DNA of 64,000 nucleotides from CBDCXF01 sp965223755 (GTDB taxonomy: Bacteria; Acidobacteriota; Thermoanaerobaculia; Multivoradales; JAHEKO01): positions 1,488,001 to 1,552,000 of the forward strand of contig CBDCXF010000002.1 of the NCBI GenBank assembly GCA_965223755.1, given 5' to 3'. Positions 53,642-62,160 of the stretch are shown in pieces. Made by a program: the position numbers and the translations under genes. Position 1 is the first letter of the stretch, and every line of letters starts with the position of its first letter. The notes beneath the pieces were generated by a model. It was given only the letters and a program-made list of their open reading frames with translations. It ran no database searches and was not told where the DNA came from.

Positions 53642-54258
53642 CGCAGCACGGGTGGCAAGACCGGAATGTCAAAGCCGACCTCAGCCAGCATGCTGCGCGC
53701 CAGGGTCAAAGGCAGGCCGACGACGTTGCTGTAGCTGCCGTCAATCTTGTCGACGAACGCGGCTCCCAACCCTTGGATGGCGTAGGCGCCAGCCTTGTCC
53801 AAAGGCTCGCCGGTTTCGACGTAGCGGGCGACGGTGTCCTCGTCCAAGCTCGAAATCGAGACCTTGGTCGTCGCCACTTGGACGTTCGGCGCTTCATCCG
53901 AGGTGCGCACCGCGACTCCGGTATGCACCTTGTGCTCCCGTCCCGCCAGAGAGGCCAGCATCTCTCTTGCTTCGTGAGGATCACCAGGCTTGCCGAGGAT
54001 CTCACCATCGATGGTGACGATGGTGTCGGCTGCTAGCGCGATTTCGTGGCTGCTCAACTCCACCACTGCAGCCTTGGCGGCAGCGAGGCGAAGCACCAGA
54101 TCGATCGCACTCTCGCCGGGCAGGACTGACTCATCGACTTCGCCAACGCGCTGCACGAAGGGCACACCAAGATCGATCAGCATGGCTTGGCGGCGGGGCG
54201 ATCCTGAAGCCAGAACCAGCGTTCGAAGAGGGGGGAGTGGAGGATGAATAAACGGCAC
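53638..54258 (-). CDS. maf: Maf-family nucleotide pyrophosphatase
   Basis: 206 residues. N-terminal LVLASGSPRRQAMLIDLG with the Maf substrate loop, SHEIALAADTIVTIDGEILGKP with the catalytic Asp region, and GAYAIQGLGAAFVDKIDGSYSNVVGLPL at the C-terminus. Maf proteins hydrolyse dTTP/UTP or modified nucleotides and can slow division. Ends with a four-base overlap onto the TrmJ-like gene. The dTTPase versus m7GTPase subfamily cannot be set from sequence reading alone. Confidence 0.93.
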   Translation of the reverse strand: MPFIHPPLPPLRTLVLASGSPRRQAMLIDLGVPFVQRVGEVDESVLPGESAIDLVLRLAAAKAAVVELSSHEIALAADTIVTIDGEILGKPGDPHEAREMLASLAGREHKVHTGVAVRTSDEAPNVQVATTKVSISSLDEDTVARYVETGEPLDKAGAYAIQGLGAAFVDKIDGSYSNVVGLPLTLARSMLAEVGFDIPVLPPVLR

Positions 54259-54310
54259 AGCGGCATCCTACCGAGCCGAGCGCTGAAGGCCGAAATTTGT
54301 GCGCTGGCAG

Positions 54311-56860
54311 CTACGGGTAGTAGCCACTCATGGTCTTGGCTTTGACGCCGGGGAGGTCGATTTCGACATCGACAAAACGGAACAGATCCTGGCGCGAGGT
54401 GTTCGTCGACTGGTAGGCCAAGTAGTAGCGGCTCCGTAACTCATCGAGAATGGTGGAGTAGATGCTCTCGAGTTCGTCGATGGAATCGATTACGAACGCC
54501 AGCCCTCCGGTTTCCTCAGCGATGCGAGCAAGCTGTCGTTTGGATTGCCGAGTGGTGTCTTTGCCCTGCAGCCGGATGGTGTAAATCGAAACCCCAGAGC
54601 GCCGCGCGTAGTCGACCATCTCTTCAAAGGTGAATTGACTGGACTCGTCGTCGCCGTCCGAGAGAACGATCAGTGCACGCTGACCGCGAATGCCGTTGAA
54701 GTAGAACAACGAGTAGATCACCGCATCGTGTAGCGCGGTGCCCCGCTCGGCCTTGAGCCCGGCTAGGCCGGCGGAGAGTTCGTCGATGTCTTCAGTGAAT
54801 CGAACCACCACGCGGGAGTGGTCGTTGAAGGTCAGCAGCGTGGCGCGGTCCCTGGGTGTGAGCGACTCTTGAAAGAACTGCAACGCGCCGCGGCGAGCGG
54901 TGTCCAAACTCGGCGCCATTGAGGCCGATACATCGAGTAAAAGCCCAGCGTGGAACGGCAGATTGGTCACTCGGTCAAAGCGGATCGGGACCTGCGGCTG
55001 GCCGTCTTCAGTGACCGAAAAGTTGCTTTGCTGGAGATCGTCAACCGGTCGTTTGTCCTTGTCGGTAGCGGTGATGTAAAGCTCGACCAACTGCACTTCG
55101 ATGTCTTCGGTATAGCCGGGAGTGTTGATGAAAACGACGTCCTCGGTGAAGTTGCCGTCAGGTTGGTAGGCAACAGCACGGACATAACCCACTGCGCCCG
55201 GAGTCGGCAGTTGAATCGGTAGTTCGTAAGGCTCTTGGTAGAGCGTTGCCAGCTTCGATTCGTTGAAATAGAACTCGACTCGATCGATGGCGCGGTCTTC
55301 GGGTACCTCGACGAGGGCGGCCGCGCGCAAGCTTTGGTCGTATTTTTGGCCGGACTGTGGATCGACGAGCTGAACCTCGAAGCGATGCGGCCCGGAATTG
55401 AGGGCCAACTCGTCGCGGGCAACCTCTAGACCGCTGTCATCGTAGGCGAGCGCCAAAAGATTGCGCATCTTGGGTGATGTGCCGAGGTCGAGTTCGACGC
55501 TAAACGGTGCCGCTCGCTTGGTCAGGACGCGTATCCCGTCGAGATGGAACTCAACTTCGTCGATATCCGGGCCGGTTGTGCGAGTGGCAAAGCGAACCAT
55601 GCCGGTCAGCAGTTCCCCTCCCGGCGGCAAAATCTCGATGGTGTTGTCGCCGGTGCGAATCGCCTGGTTGGCCTCGGCGAGAAGCCGGGCGGTGAAGGGG
55701 TCGTCTGGAGTCACTGGGATGGCGTTGGCGACTGCCGGAACCTCCGCCGGTCGGCGCATGCGGAACATTTTCTTGCCGTGCAAGTCCTCGATGCGCAGGA
55801 TGATGTCGTAGTTACCCGGCCGTAGTCGCCTTTCGAATACCATCGGCACTTCGGCCCCCACTTGGTCTCGTGCAAAGTTGAATTGGTAGCGAAAAGTGTC
55901 GAACAAGCGCCCGTTTTGGAGTACTTCTCCGTTGAGCAGCAGGTCGTAACTGCCTGCCTCTCCGAACTCGGCGGCGAGCAGATGCTCGGCTTCGACAGTG
56001 AGCACCCCTTGCACCACCGTGCGCGACCGAAATCGACCGGGGAAGTTGAGGCTGAGCGTGGCCGGAAAGGTCTCTGTGCCCTCGGGAATGGCGGTGCTGA
56101 AAGCGTCGAACGAAGCCACCCACTCTTCATTGGAGAGATCTTGACTCGGCTTGAGCAGTTTCTGGAGTCGAAGCGAGAAATCGAAAGCGCCTTGTGACGC
56201 GATTGTGCGCACGACCCGTTCGAACTCGTCGCCATTCGGGCACCCTGAAAAGAGGTTCGCTGAGGCGTCGGCGTTGCCGAATTTGGACAGTACGCGGATC
56301 CCGTCGGTCGGATACCAAATGCGAAACTGGCCATTTCCGAACGGCTGATAAAACAAGATCAACGTATCCTCGCCGATCTGTTGAGCGCGATAGAACCACG
56401 CCTCGGCGGGCCACAAGTTGGTGCATCGCCGGTACTCAGAACGCCCGCCCGGTTCTCCGTTGAGCAGCAATACTTCGGCTCTTTGATCTTCCAGCGTGCC
56501 AAAGTTGGAGCGGGCGTAGTCAATTCGCCGCACATACTTTTCTCGAAATTCGTTGCGGGCGGTCTGCGGATACGGATCGCGTTGGCGCCAAAACTGCTCG
56601 ATGAAATGATCCCGTTGGTAGTCCTCCTGCAATTGCACAAAAGTACGCCGCTCATCGAGGGTGATGAGTAGCCGTACTTCCTCCAGCCAACTCTGATATT
56701 GAGGTGGCAGTTGCTTTTCCAATGCCTCTACCTGCTTCGCGGTTAGCTGGGCGTCGTTTTGCGCGAGCGCCGGAGCGGCGAACGCAAAGGCGATGAAAGC
56801 TAGCAGTAGAAAGCTCGAGAACCGACGAACCTGGACGGAAGAATGCATAACAGCCTGCAT
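54311..56860 (-). CDS. GWxTD-domain plus VWFA-domain secreted protein (acidobacterial type)
   Basis: 849 residues; ATG at 56848 is an alternative start. A signal peptide ends near APALAQND. Residues about 35-190 match the GWxTD region (FIEQFWRQRDPYPQTARNEF, YARSNFG, LLNGEPGGRSEYRRC), although the GWxTD core itself reads differently (GTLED). A middle beta-rich region with FN3/Ig-like pattern follows (about 230-600). The C-terminal VWFA domain (about 635-849) has an intact MIDAS motif in LLLDVSASM (DxSxS) and IVLSDGDDESS. This combination is characteristic of Acidobacteriota; its binding partner is unknown. No partner gene is adjacent. Confidence 0.85.
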   Translation of the reverse strand: MQAVMHSSVQVRRFSSFLLLAFIAFAFAAPALAQNDAQLTAKQVEALEKQLPPQYQSWLEEVRLLITLDERRTFVQLQEDYQRDHFIEQFWRQRDPYPQTARNEFREKYVRRIDYARSNFGTLEDQRAEVLLLNGEPGGRSEYRRCTNLWPAEAWFYRAQQIGEDTLILFYQPFGNGQFRIWYPTDGIRVLSKFGNADASANLFSGCPNGDEFERVVRTIASQGAFDFSLRLQKLLKPSQDLSNEEWVASFDAFSTAIPEGTETFPATLSLNFPGRFRSRTVVQGVLTVEAEHLLAAEFGEAGSYDLLLNGEVLQNGRLFDTFRYQFNFARDQVGAEVPMVFERRLRPGNYDIILRIEDLHGKKMFRMRRPAEVPAVANAIPVTPDDPFTARLLAEANQAIRTGDNTIEILPPGGELLTGMVRFATRTTGPDIDEVEFHLDGIRVLTKRAAPFSVELDLGTSPKMRNLLALAYDDSGLEVARDELALNSGPHRFEVQLVDPQSGQKYDQSLRAAALVEVPEDRAIDRVEFYFNESKLATLYQEPYELPIQLPTPGAVGYVRAVAYQPDGNFTEDVVFINTPGYTEDIEVQLVELYITATDKDKRPVDDLQQSNFSVTEDGQPQVPIRFDRVTNLPFHAGLLLDVSASMAPSLDTARRGALQFFQESLTPRDRATLLTFNDHSRVVVRFTEDIDELSAGLAGLKAERGTALHDAVIYSLFYFNGIRGQRALIVLSDGDDESSQFTFEEMVDYARRSGVSIYTIRLQGKDTTRQSKRQLARIAEETGGLAFVIDSIDELESIYSTILDELRSRYYLAYQSTNTSRQDLFRFVDVEIDLPGVKAKTMSGYYP

Positions 56861-56943
56861 GGAGATCTAGGATATAGAGATCTAAAATAGAGAGTTCGAA
56901 CGCCCCCCGTCTAACCGCGGCAGGCTCTATCTACACAACGACA

Positions 56944-58083
56944 ATGAACCACGGCTATTTCGATCACAATGCGACGACGCCTCTGGACCCGAGGGTCTTG
57001 GAGACCATGCTGCCGTGGCTGTCCGATAGGCATGGCAATCCGTCGTCCTCGCATAAGTACGGACGCGAAGCTTTCGCGGCCGTTGAGCTTGCAAGAGAGC
57101 AAGTTGCATACCTGATCGGCGCCGAAGCCGCGGACATTGTATTCGTGGGCTCGGGAAGCGAGGCCGCCAACACGGTGGTGGATTCATTTGCAGTGCCTGG
57201 CGGACGCCTGGCGGTGTCCGCGTTTGAGCATCCCGCGGTTTTGGCTGCCGCCGAGCGACACCGAGACCTCGAAGTGGAGGTCGACTACGTTCGACCAGAT
57301 CAGCGGGGTGTTTGTCGTGTCACTGACTGGGAGAGCGCGCTGGCGGCGAGACCTTCGATGGCCGCTCTGATGCTGGCCAACAATGAAGTTGGCACGCTGC
57401 AACCGGTTGCCCAGGTCGCTGCCGCATGCCACGAGCAAGAGGTGCCGATCTTGTGCGATGCGGTGCAAGCGATCGGCAAGATTGAAGTGCGGGTCGAGGA
57501 ACTGGAAGTCGACTACTTGGTGCTGGCCGGGCATAAGTTCCACGGTCCGCTTGGAGCTGCGGCACTCTGGGTGCGACCGGGAGCCCATTTGCGTCCGTTT
57601 CTGGTCGGCGGCGGTCAAGAGCGGAGTCGTCGCGCTAGCACCGTAAATGTGCCGGCGGTCGTCGGCTTGGGCCGCGCCTGTCAGTTGGCAAACGACGAAC
57701 TCGCGCAGCGGACCGAATCGCTGGGAGGTCTGCGCGATCGGTTCGAAAGACGGATCGTCGCCATGGACGGGGTGACCGTTCACGGTCGAGAGGCACCACG
57801 ATTGCCAAACACGTCGAGTGTGGCATTTGACGGCGTGGCAGCGCAGGCTCTGATGATTCGCCTAGATATGGCCGGGTTCGCGGTGTCCATGGGGTCCGCC
57901 TGCGGATCCGGCAAGGTCGAGCCGAGCGCAACTTTGCGCGCCATGGGAGTGAACGAAAACCTCGCCGCCTCAACACTGCGCTTTAGCTTCGGCATGACCA
58001 ACGACGAAGGAGAGGTCGACGAGTTGTGTTCGGCCGTGGAAACGGCGGTGGCCGAGTTGCGGCTGAAGAGGGCTGCGGGATGA
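56944..58083 (+). CDS. Cysteine desulfurase (NifS/IscS family)
   Basis: 379 residues. PLP-dependent enzyme: FDHNATTPLDPRVLETM at the N-terminus, GSEAANTVVDSF, the PLP lysine K198 in LAGHKFHGPLG and the catalytic cysteine C320 in MGSACGSGKVEPS. The overlap with mnmA (ATGA) and absence of other iron-sulfur genes suggest it is a dedicated sulfur donor for tRNA 2-thiolation, as in the YrvO-MnmA pair of Bacillus. It could also serve general iron-sulfur assembly. Divergent from the GWxTD gene. Confidence 0.93.
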   Translation: MNHGYFDHNATTPLDPRVLETMLPWLSDRHGNPSSSHKYGREAFAAVELAREQVAYLIGAEAADIVFVGSGSEAANTVVDSFAVPGGRLAVSAFEHPAVLAAAERHRDLEVEVDYVRPDQRGVCRVTDWESALAARPSMAALMLANNEVGTLQPVAQVAAACHEQEVPILCDAVQAIGKIEVRVEELEVDYLVLAGHKFHGPLGAAALWVRPGAHLRPFLVGGGQERSRRASTVNVPAVVGLGRACQLANDELAQRTESLGGLRDRFERRIVAMDGVTVHGREAPRLPNTSSVAFDGVAAQALMIRLDMAGFAVSMGSACGSGKVEPSATLRAMGVNENLAASTLRFSFGMTNDEGEVDELCSAVETAVAELRLKRAAG

Positions 58084-59177
58084 GTTTGACCGCGGTCGCC
58101 ATGAGCGGCGGACTCGACTCGTCGGTGACGGCTTGGATGCTGGCGCGGTCCGGCGAGCCCGTCATTGGACTGTCGATGTTGCTGTGGGAGGAGGCTCCCG
58201 ACGTCGACTCGACGGTCGGGCGCAAGTGCTGTGGGGCGTTGGATCTTGGCGATGCACGACGTGTCGCCGATCAGGTCGGAATGCCGCACTACGTATTGGA
58301 GATGCAAAAGGAATTTCGCCAGCACGTGGTCGAACCGTTTGTGGACAGCTACCTCGAAGGCAGCACTCCGGTACCGTGCACCGCTTGCAACACCTGGCTC
58401 AAGTTCGACCTGCTGGTCGAGAAGGCGCGCGAGATCGGTGCCGACGCTGTAGCGACGGGCCACTACGCGCGCATCGTTGAGACCAACGAAGGGTTGGAAC
58501 TTCATGCGGCTCGCGATGAGGGCAAGGACCAGAGCTACTACTTGTTCGAACTGACGCAGGAGCAGTTGCGGGCGGCACGATTTCCGCTCGGCGAACTTTC
58601 CAAGGATCGCGTCCGTGAATTGGCTCGCGAAGCAGGGCTGATCGTGGCGGAGAAAGGCGAGAGTATGGAGCTCTGCTTCGTGTCGGGAGGAATCCAGGAG
58701 TTCCTCGAAAACGAACTAGCAGTGCGTGGGCAGCAGGCCGCCGGTCCGGCCACAGTTATCGATGAACAGGGCGAGGAACTGGGCAACGCCGCGCCCTACT
58801 ACCGCTACACAGTCGGCCAGCGCCGAGGATTGGGCATCAGCGCTTCCAGTCCGCTCTATGTCGTTGGCGTTGATGGACCCGAGAACCAGGTTACGGTGGC
58901 GCCTCGGCAGCGACTGCTGTCAGATGGATTGATAGGCGAGCCAGCTCACTGGATCGGCGGTGGAGAACCCGAGGGTGCCGAAGTGGAAGTCAAAATCCGC
59001 GCCCGCAGCCGCCCGGTCCAAGCGAAGGTTTTTGCACAGGGCGATGAAACGCGAGTCGAGTTTGCGGCGCCTCAGTTTGGGGTGACTCCGGGACAGGCTG
59101 CGGTCTTCTATCGCGGATCGCAGGTTCTGGGCGGGTGCTGGATTCGCCGACCTCTGGCCGATAAGGCGGCGGCGTGA
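58080..59177 (+). CDS. mnmA: tRNA 2-thiouridylase MnmA
   Basis: 365 residues from the ATG at 58080 overlapping the desulfurase stop. PP-loop VAMSGGLDSSVTAWMLAR (about 7-24), catalytic cysteines C100 (CTAC, with C103) and C199 (LCFVSGG), DQSYYLFELTQEQL, and the C-terminal EF-Tu-like beta-barrel (YRYTVGQRRGLGI; LYVVGVD). It thiolates U34 of tRNA-Lys, -Glu and -Gln. Sulfur is presumably handed over by the upstream desulfurase. Confidence 0.95.
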   Translation: MSLTAVAMSGGLDSSVTAWMLARSGEPVIGLSMLLWEEAPDVDSTVGRKCCGALDLGDARRVADQVGMPHYVLEMQKEFRQHVVEPFVDSYLEGSTPVPCTACNTWLKFDLLVEKAREIGADAVATGHYARIVETNEGLELHAARDEGKDQSYYLFELTQEQLRAARFPLGELSKDRVRELAREAGLIVAEKGESMELCFVSGGIQEFLENELAVRGQQAAGPATVIDEQGEELGNAAPYYRYTVGQRRGLGISASSPLYVVGVDGPENQVTVAPRQRLLSDGLIGEPAHWIGGGEPEGAEVEVKIRARSRPVQAKVFAQGDETRVEFAAPQFGVTPGQAAVFYRGSQVLGGCWIRRPLADKAAA

Positions 59178-59226
59178 CTTCACTTCCAAGAGGCGCCCGT
59201 CCGAGGGGCTTTCTAATCTGGTTTTC

Positions 59227-59925
59227 TTATTTTGAGTCCGACGGTGAGCGGTCGATGACCAAGGTGATTTCACCACGCACCCGCTCGCGGCGGCTGAAAT
59301 CGTCGAGCAACTCGCTGAGCTGACCCCGGGAGACTTCTTCGTGCAGCTTGGTCAGTTCTCGCGCTACCACCGCCCTGCGGTCCCCAAGCACTTCGAGCGC
59401 GTCTTCGAGACAGGCCACAAGGCGATGCGGCGCTTCAAACAAGACCAGCGTGTGGCCGAGTTCGGAGAACCGCTTGAAAAAGGTCTGGCGCTTGCCTCGT
59501 TTGGGAGGAGGAAATCCAGCGAAAGTGAAGGGCTGCGGCGGCAGTCCGGATACCACCAGGGCGTGAATTGGGGCCGATGGACCGGGCACGGACTCGACCT
59601 GAATGCCGGATTCGATGGCGGCGCGCACGAGACGAAATCCGGGGTCGGAAATCAGCGGTGTACCCGCGTCCGAGACCAGAGCGACACGGGCGCCTTCTTG
59701 CAGTCGACGGATCAACTTGGGTAGCCGGCGCTCTTCGTTGTGCTCGTGCAGTGAGGTCAATTCCCGTTTGTCGACTCCGGTTTGTTGCAGCAGGATCCCA
59801 CAGCGCCGGGTGTCCTCACAGGCGATGAGGTCGGCCAGGGCGAGAGCCTCCTCCGCCCTGGGAGACAAGTCGCCGAGGTTGCCCAATGGAGTGGCTACCA
59901 GGACGAGAGCACCCGGCTCGCTCAT
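59227..59925 (-). CDS. rsmI: 16S rRNA 2'-O-methyltransferase RsmI
   Basis: 232 residues. Tetrapyrrole-methylase fold: LVLVATPLGNLGDLSPRA at the N-terminus, ACEDTRRCGILLQ, VALVSDAGTPLISDPGFRLV, and VVSGLPPQPFTFAGFPPPK. It methylates the ribose of C1402 in 16S rRNA, the same nucleotide whose base is methylated by RsmH (25944), so both modifiers of C1402 are encoded in this window. Slightly shorter than E. coli RsmI (286). Divergent from the following SurA-like gene. Confidence 0.93.
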   Translation of the reverse strand: MSEPGALVLVATPLGNLGDLSPRAEEALALADLIACEDTRRCGILLQQTGVDKRELTSLHEHNEERRLPKLIRRLQEGARVALVSDAGTPLISDPGFRLVRAAIESGIQVESVPGPSAPIHALVVSGLPPQPFTFAGFPPPKRGKRQTFFKRFSELGHTLVLFEAPHRLVACLEDALEVLGDRRAVVARELTKLHEEVSRGQLSELLDDFSRRERVRGEITLVIDRSPSDSK

Positions 59926-59955
59926 CGGGTCTCGGCTTTGCAGGGCTCGGTCATA

Positions 59956-60750
59956 ATGGGGTCGATGCGCATGCTAGCAGGCATAAGAACGGTCTTAGCG
60001 TTGGTGATGTTGCAGTTCTGGTGCGGCACCGCGGCTGCAGCCGAAGGCCTGGAATCAAGCGAAGGCCTGGAATCGGGCTCGTCAATTCTTGTCGACCGCA
60101 TCGTCGCATTGGTCGACGAGGCGCCGATCTTTCTGTCGGATCTGGTGGCAGCGGAGGAGTTGGAGATTGTCCCTCGCAACCCGGACGAGGCCGGCGCGGC
60201 CTATCGTAGGCGCGTTCTCGAACAAATCATCGACGAGCGCCTGCGCTACGCGGTGGTTCGCCGCCACGGCGTGGAGGACATCGATCTAGAGGCCGTGGAC
60301 GCCCAGATCGCAGCGCTACGCGACCGGGCTGGAAGCCAGCAGCAGTATGAAGCTTCGTTGCGCAGCGCTGGCCTCAGCGAGGCGCGGCTACGCGAACTCA
60401 TCGCCCGGCAGCTCGCGGTGTGGAACTTCGTTGAAAATCGGCTCGGGGCGCGGGTCTTTGTGGACCTCGACCAGATCGAGGCCTACTACCGTGATGAGCT
60501 TGTGCCCGAAATGGAGGAACGCGGTGAACCGGTACCGGATCTGCGGCAGGTGCGCGAGCCCCTGCGCGAGCTGATCTACCAACGTCGCCTGAGTGAAGAA
60601 GTCGATCGCTGGACGGCGCAACTACGGTTTGAGGCGGATATATCGGACTACCTGGACCGGCCTACCGAGAATGGTTCGGCGCTGACGCCTCAACGGTCGC
60701 CGATACCAAGCTTGTCCAGCAAGTCAGCCTCACCAGAGGCAATAAACTGA
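59956..60750 (+). CDS. SurA N-domain-like periplasmic protein
   Basis: 264 residues from the ATG at 59956 (ATG at 59965 also possible; no strong ribosome site). A signal peptide ends near GTAAAAEG, followed by a short duplicated GLESSEGLES. The body is the SurA/PpiC chaperone N-terminal fold (ILVDRIVALVDEAPIFLSDL, LEQIIDERLRYAVVRRHG, LRELIARQLAVWNFVENRLG). I see no complete parvulin domain, so it is probably a chaperone without isomerase activity. The last 61 bases overlap, convergently, the end of the propeller-like gene. Confidence 0.75.
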   Translation: MGSMRMLAGIRTVLALVMLQFWCGTAAAAEGLESSEGLESGSSILVDRIVALVDEAPIFLSDLVAAEELEIVPRNPDEAGAAYRRRVLEQIIDERLRYAVVRRHGVEDIDLEAVDAQIAALRDRAGSQQQYEASLRSAGLSEARLRELIARQLAVWNFVENRLGARVFVDLDQIEAYYRDELVPEMEERGEPVPDLRQVREPLRELIYQRRLSEEVDRWTAQLRFEADISDYLDRPTENGSALTPQRSPIPSLSSKSASPEAIN

Positions 60751-61910
60751 TGCTGAATATCAGTTCCTTCCACCCACTGGAGCAAGGGACCTTTCAGCAG
60801 CTTCTTGTTCTTTCGATCTAGAAACCAGTACCCGCCCCTTGAAAACGCGATCTCATCGGCTCTTTCAAGGCCATGTACTTTGTAGATGGCCCTTGTCATT
60901 CTTGTAGGGTCTAAGGCATGTAGGGTTGGTTGCTCATCGTGATCATTGACGAGCAGTACGACGCAGTGCAGTGTTTCATCCCATGTGATGTCTGCGACGA
61001 CAGAAGTTTGAGGAATCCCCATCACCACGCTTTCCACCACTGGCTGCGTGGACCCGGATGAGGACAAGCTAACCCCCCTCTTTTCTTTGAATGTGCTTGC
61101 GCGTGCAATGGCGTTTAATCCTGCGTGAGCAGTGTTGTCGTCCCAATCTTCTGGCTTTTGGAAAACATACTGTGGGTCGTTAAATACACCCTTGAAATCA
61201 AGGTCGTTGTCCAGCACATAAACCCGGTAGTTTCCTTTTTCTACCGCAAATACTCGCTCACCCGAGAGGTTAGAGGTCAAAGACAAGTCCATAGTCATTC
61301 CGGTCGATGACTCGAATGCAGTGGGTGCCAGCGCTGTCCGCGTTGGCTCGCGTTCATCTTCCGGCAAAAGGGCGAGGCGAGGCCAAGCGTCCTCATCAGA
61401 AGAGAACTTCACAGGAGGGCGGCTTACGATCACCCTACCTCTATCGATCACCAAGTCAGAAGCTACGGGTAAAGCTGTCTTTGCAACCAAATTACCAGAT
61501 CCGTCAAAAGAATAGATCCTTCCTCCGCTGGTTAAGACGGAGGTGGCCAAGCCATCCATGGCGAATCGAATCACTCGTTCTCCAGGTTGGAGTCCGGCCG
61601 ACTGTGCTCCAAGCAGTCCCGCCAAAAAGCTCGCCTCTGTTTTGAGAGTTTGCTCGACCTTCAGTTCACCTGATTCCGTTAACTCATAAACAATCCAGGT
61701 TGTCCCGTCAACGATGTAGGCATCGCTGCCATTGTTCGACAGTGCGAGCTCTTCCCAGCTTTCAAAAGTCTCTTCGAGAGTTACCGGCTTAACGGTGATC
61801 GAAGCCGCGTCGTCACTGGCCGCAGCAGAATTGCTGGTCAGTAGAAAGAGAACAAGCGCCGAAGCTTTCACTGCTCTGGCCATTCTGGGCATCGACTTGA
61901 ATCTACTCAT
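60690..61910 (-). CDS. Secreted propeller-like protein of unknown function
   Basis: 406 residues. A basic N-terminus and a signal peptide (about residues 13-31, ending SNSAAAS) mark it as exported. The body is beta-strand-rich with repeated aromatic/Asp turns such as GGRIYSFDGSGNLVAKT, YRVYVLDNDLDFKGVF and GGYWFLDRKNKKLLKGPL, compatible with a six-bladed NHL/TolB-like beta-propeller. No catalytic motif is seen. Base composition is visibly lower in GC than in neighbours. It lies 49 bases downstream of a small secreted peptide gene, with a hairpin between. ATGs at 61892 and 61883 are alternative starts. Confidence 0.65.
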   Translation of the reverse strand: MSRFKSMPRMARAVKASALVLFLLTSNSAAASDDAASITVKPVTLEETFESWEELALSNNGSDAYIVDGTTWIVYELTESGELKVEQTLKTEASFLAGLLGAQSAGLQPGERVIRFAMDGLATSVLTSGGRIYSFDGSGNLVAKTALPVASDLVIDRGRVIVSRPPVKFSSDEDAWPRLALLPEDEREPTRTALAPTAFESSTGMTMDLSLTSNLSGERVFAVEKGNYRVYVLDNDLDFKGVFNDPQYVFQKPEDWDDNTAHAGLNAIARASTFKEKRGVSLSSSGSTQPVVESVVMGIPQTSVVADITWDETLHCVVLLVNDHDEQPTLHALDPTRMTRAIYKVHGLERADEIAFSRGGYWFLDRKNKKLLKGPLLQWVEGTDIQHQFIASGEADLLDKLGIGDR

Positions 61911-61920
61911 TCAGGCTCTG

Positions 61921-61954
61921 TGGGCAGACCTTCACATCGCGGCCTTTCTGCCCA
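61921..61954 (-). other. Perfect 8-base-stem hairpin between the peptide and propeller genes
   Basis: TGGGCAGA (61921-61928) and TCTGCCCA (61947-61954) form a perfect eight-base stem with an 18-base loop. On the minus strand it starts about six bases after the peptide stop codon and ends ten bases before the propeller ATG. No U-tract follows. It could protect the upstream message or limit read-through, giving more peptide than propeller. Confidence 0.6.
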
Positions 61955-61959
61955 ACGAC

Positions 61960-62160
61960 CTAACAGGATCCGTCGCCGATAGATTTATTGATTGTCATAT
62001 AGGAGTAGCCGCCTGGCTTTGTCCAGCATCTTTCCCAATAGATATAGTCTCCACCAGAACATACGCCGCCGGTCCATTGGCAATAGTCAGCTAGGGCAAC
62101 AGCGGCTCCGGCTAGCATCAATACCCCTGCCAGCATGAATACTTTGGCATCCTTCTTCAT
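61960..62160 (-). CDS. Small secreted four-cysteine peptide
   Basis: 66 residues from the ATG at 62160, with GGAGGG eight bases upstream; a longer frame upstream lacks coding character. A textbook signal peptide of about 24 residues (KK charge, LAGVLMLAGAAVALA, cleavage after ALA) leaves a 42-residue mature peptide, rich in Trp, Tyr and Gly, with four cysteines (mature positions 3, 10, 21 and 42). Two disulfides are possible. The C-terminus ends in Cys. It resembles, in size and in pairing with a propeller-like gene, the small exported NVEALA-type peptides of Bacteroidetes, but I see no such motif here. No known family is claimed. Confidence 0.6.
   Translation of the reverse strand: MKKDAKVFMLAGVLMLAGAAVALADYCQWTGGVCSGGDYIYWERCWTKPGGYSYMTINKSIGDGSC

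Noticed and set aside
59178..59226. Possible terminator between mnmA and rsmI
   Set aside because: Only a four-base GC stem can be drawn; the T-rich stretch is not adjacent to it.
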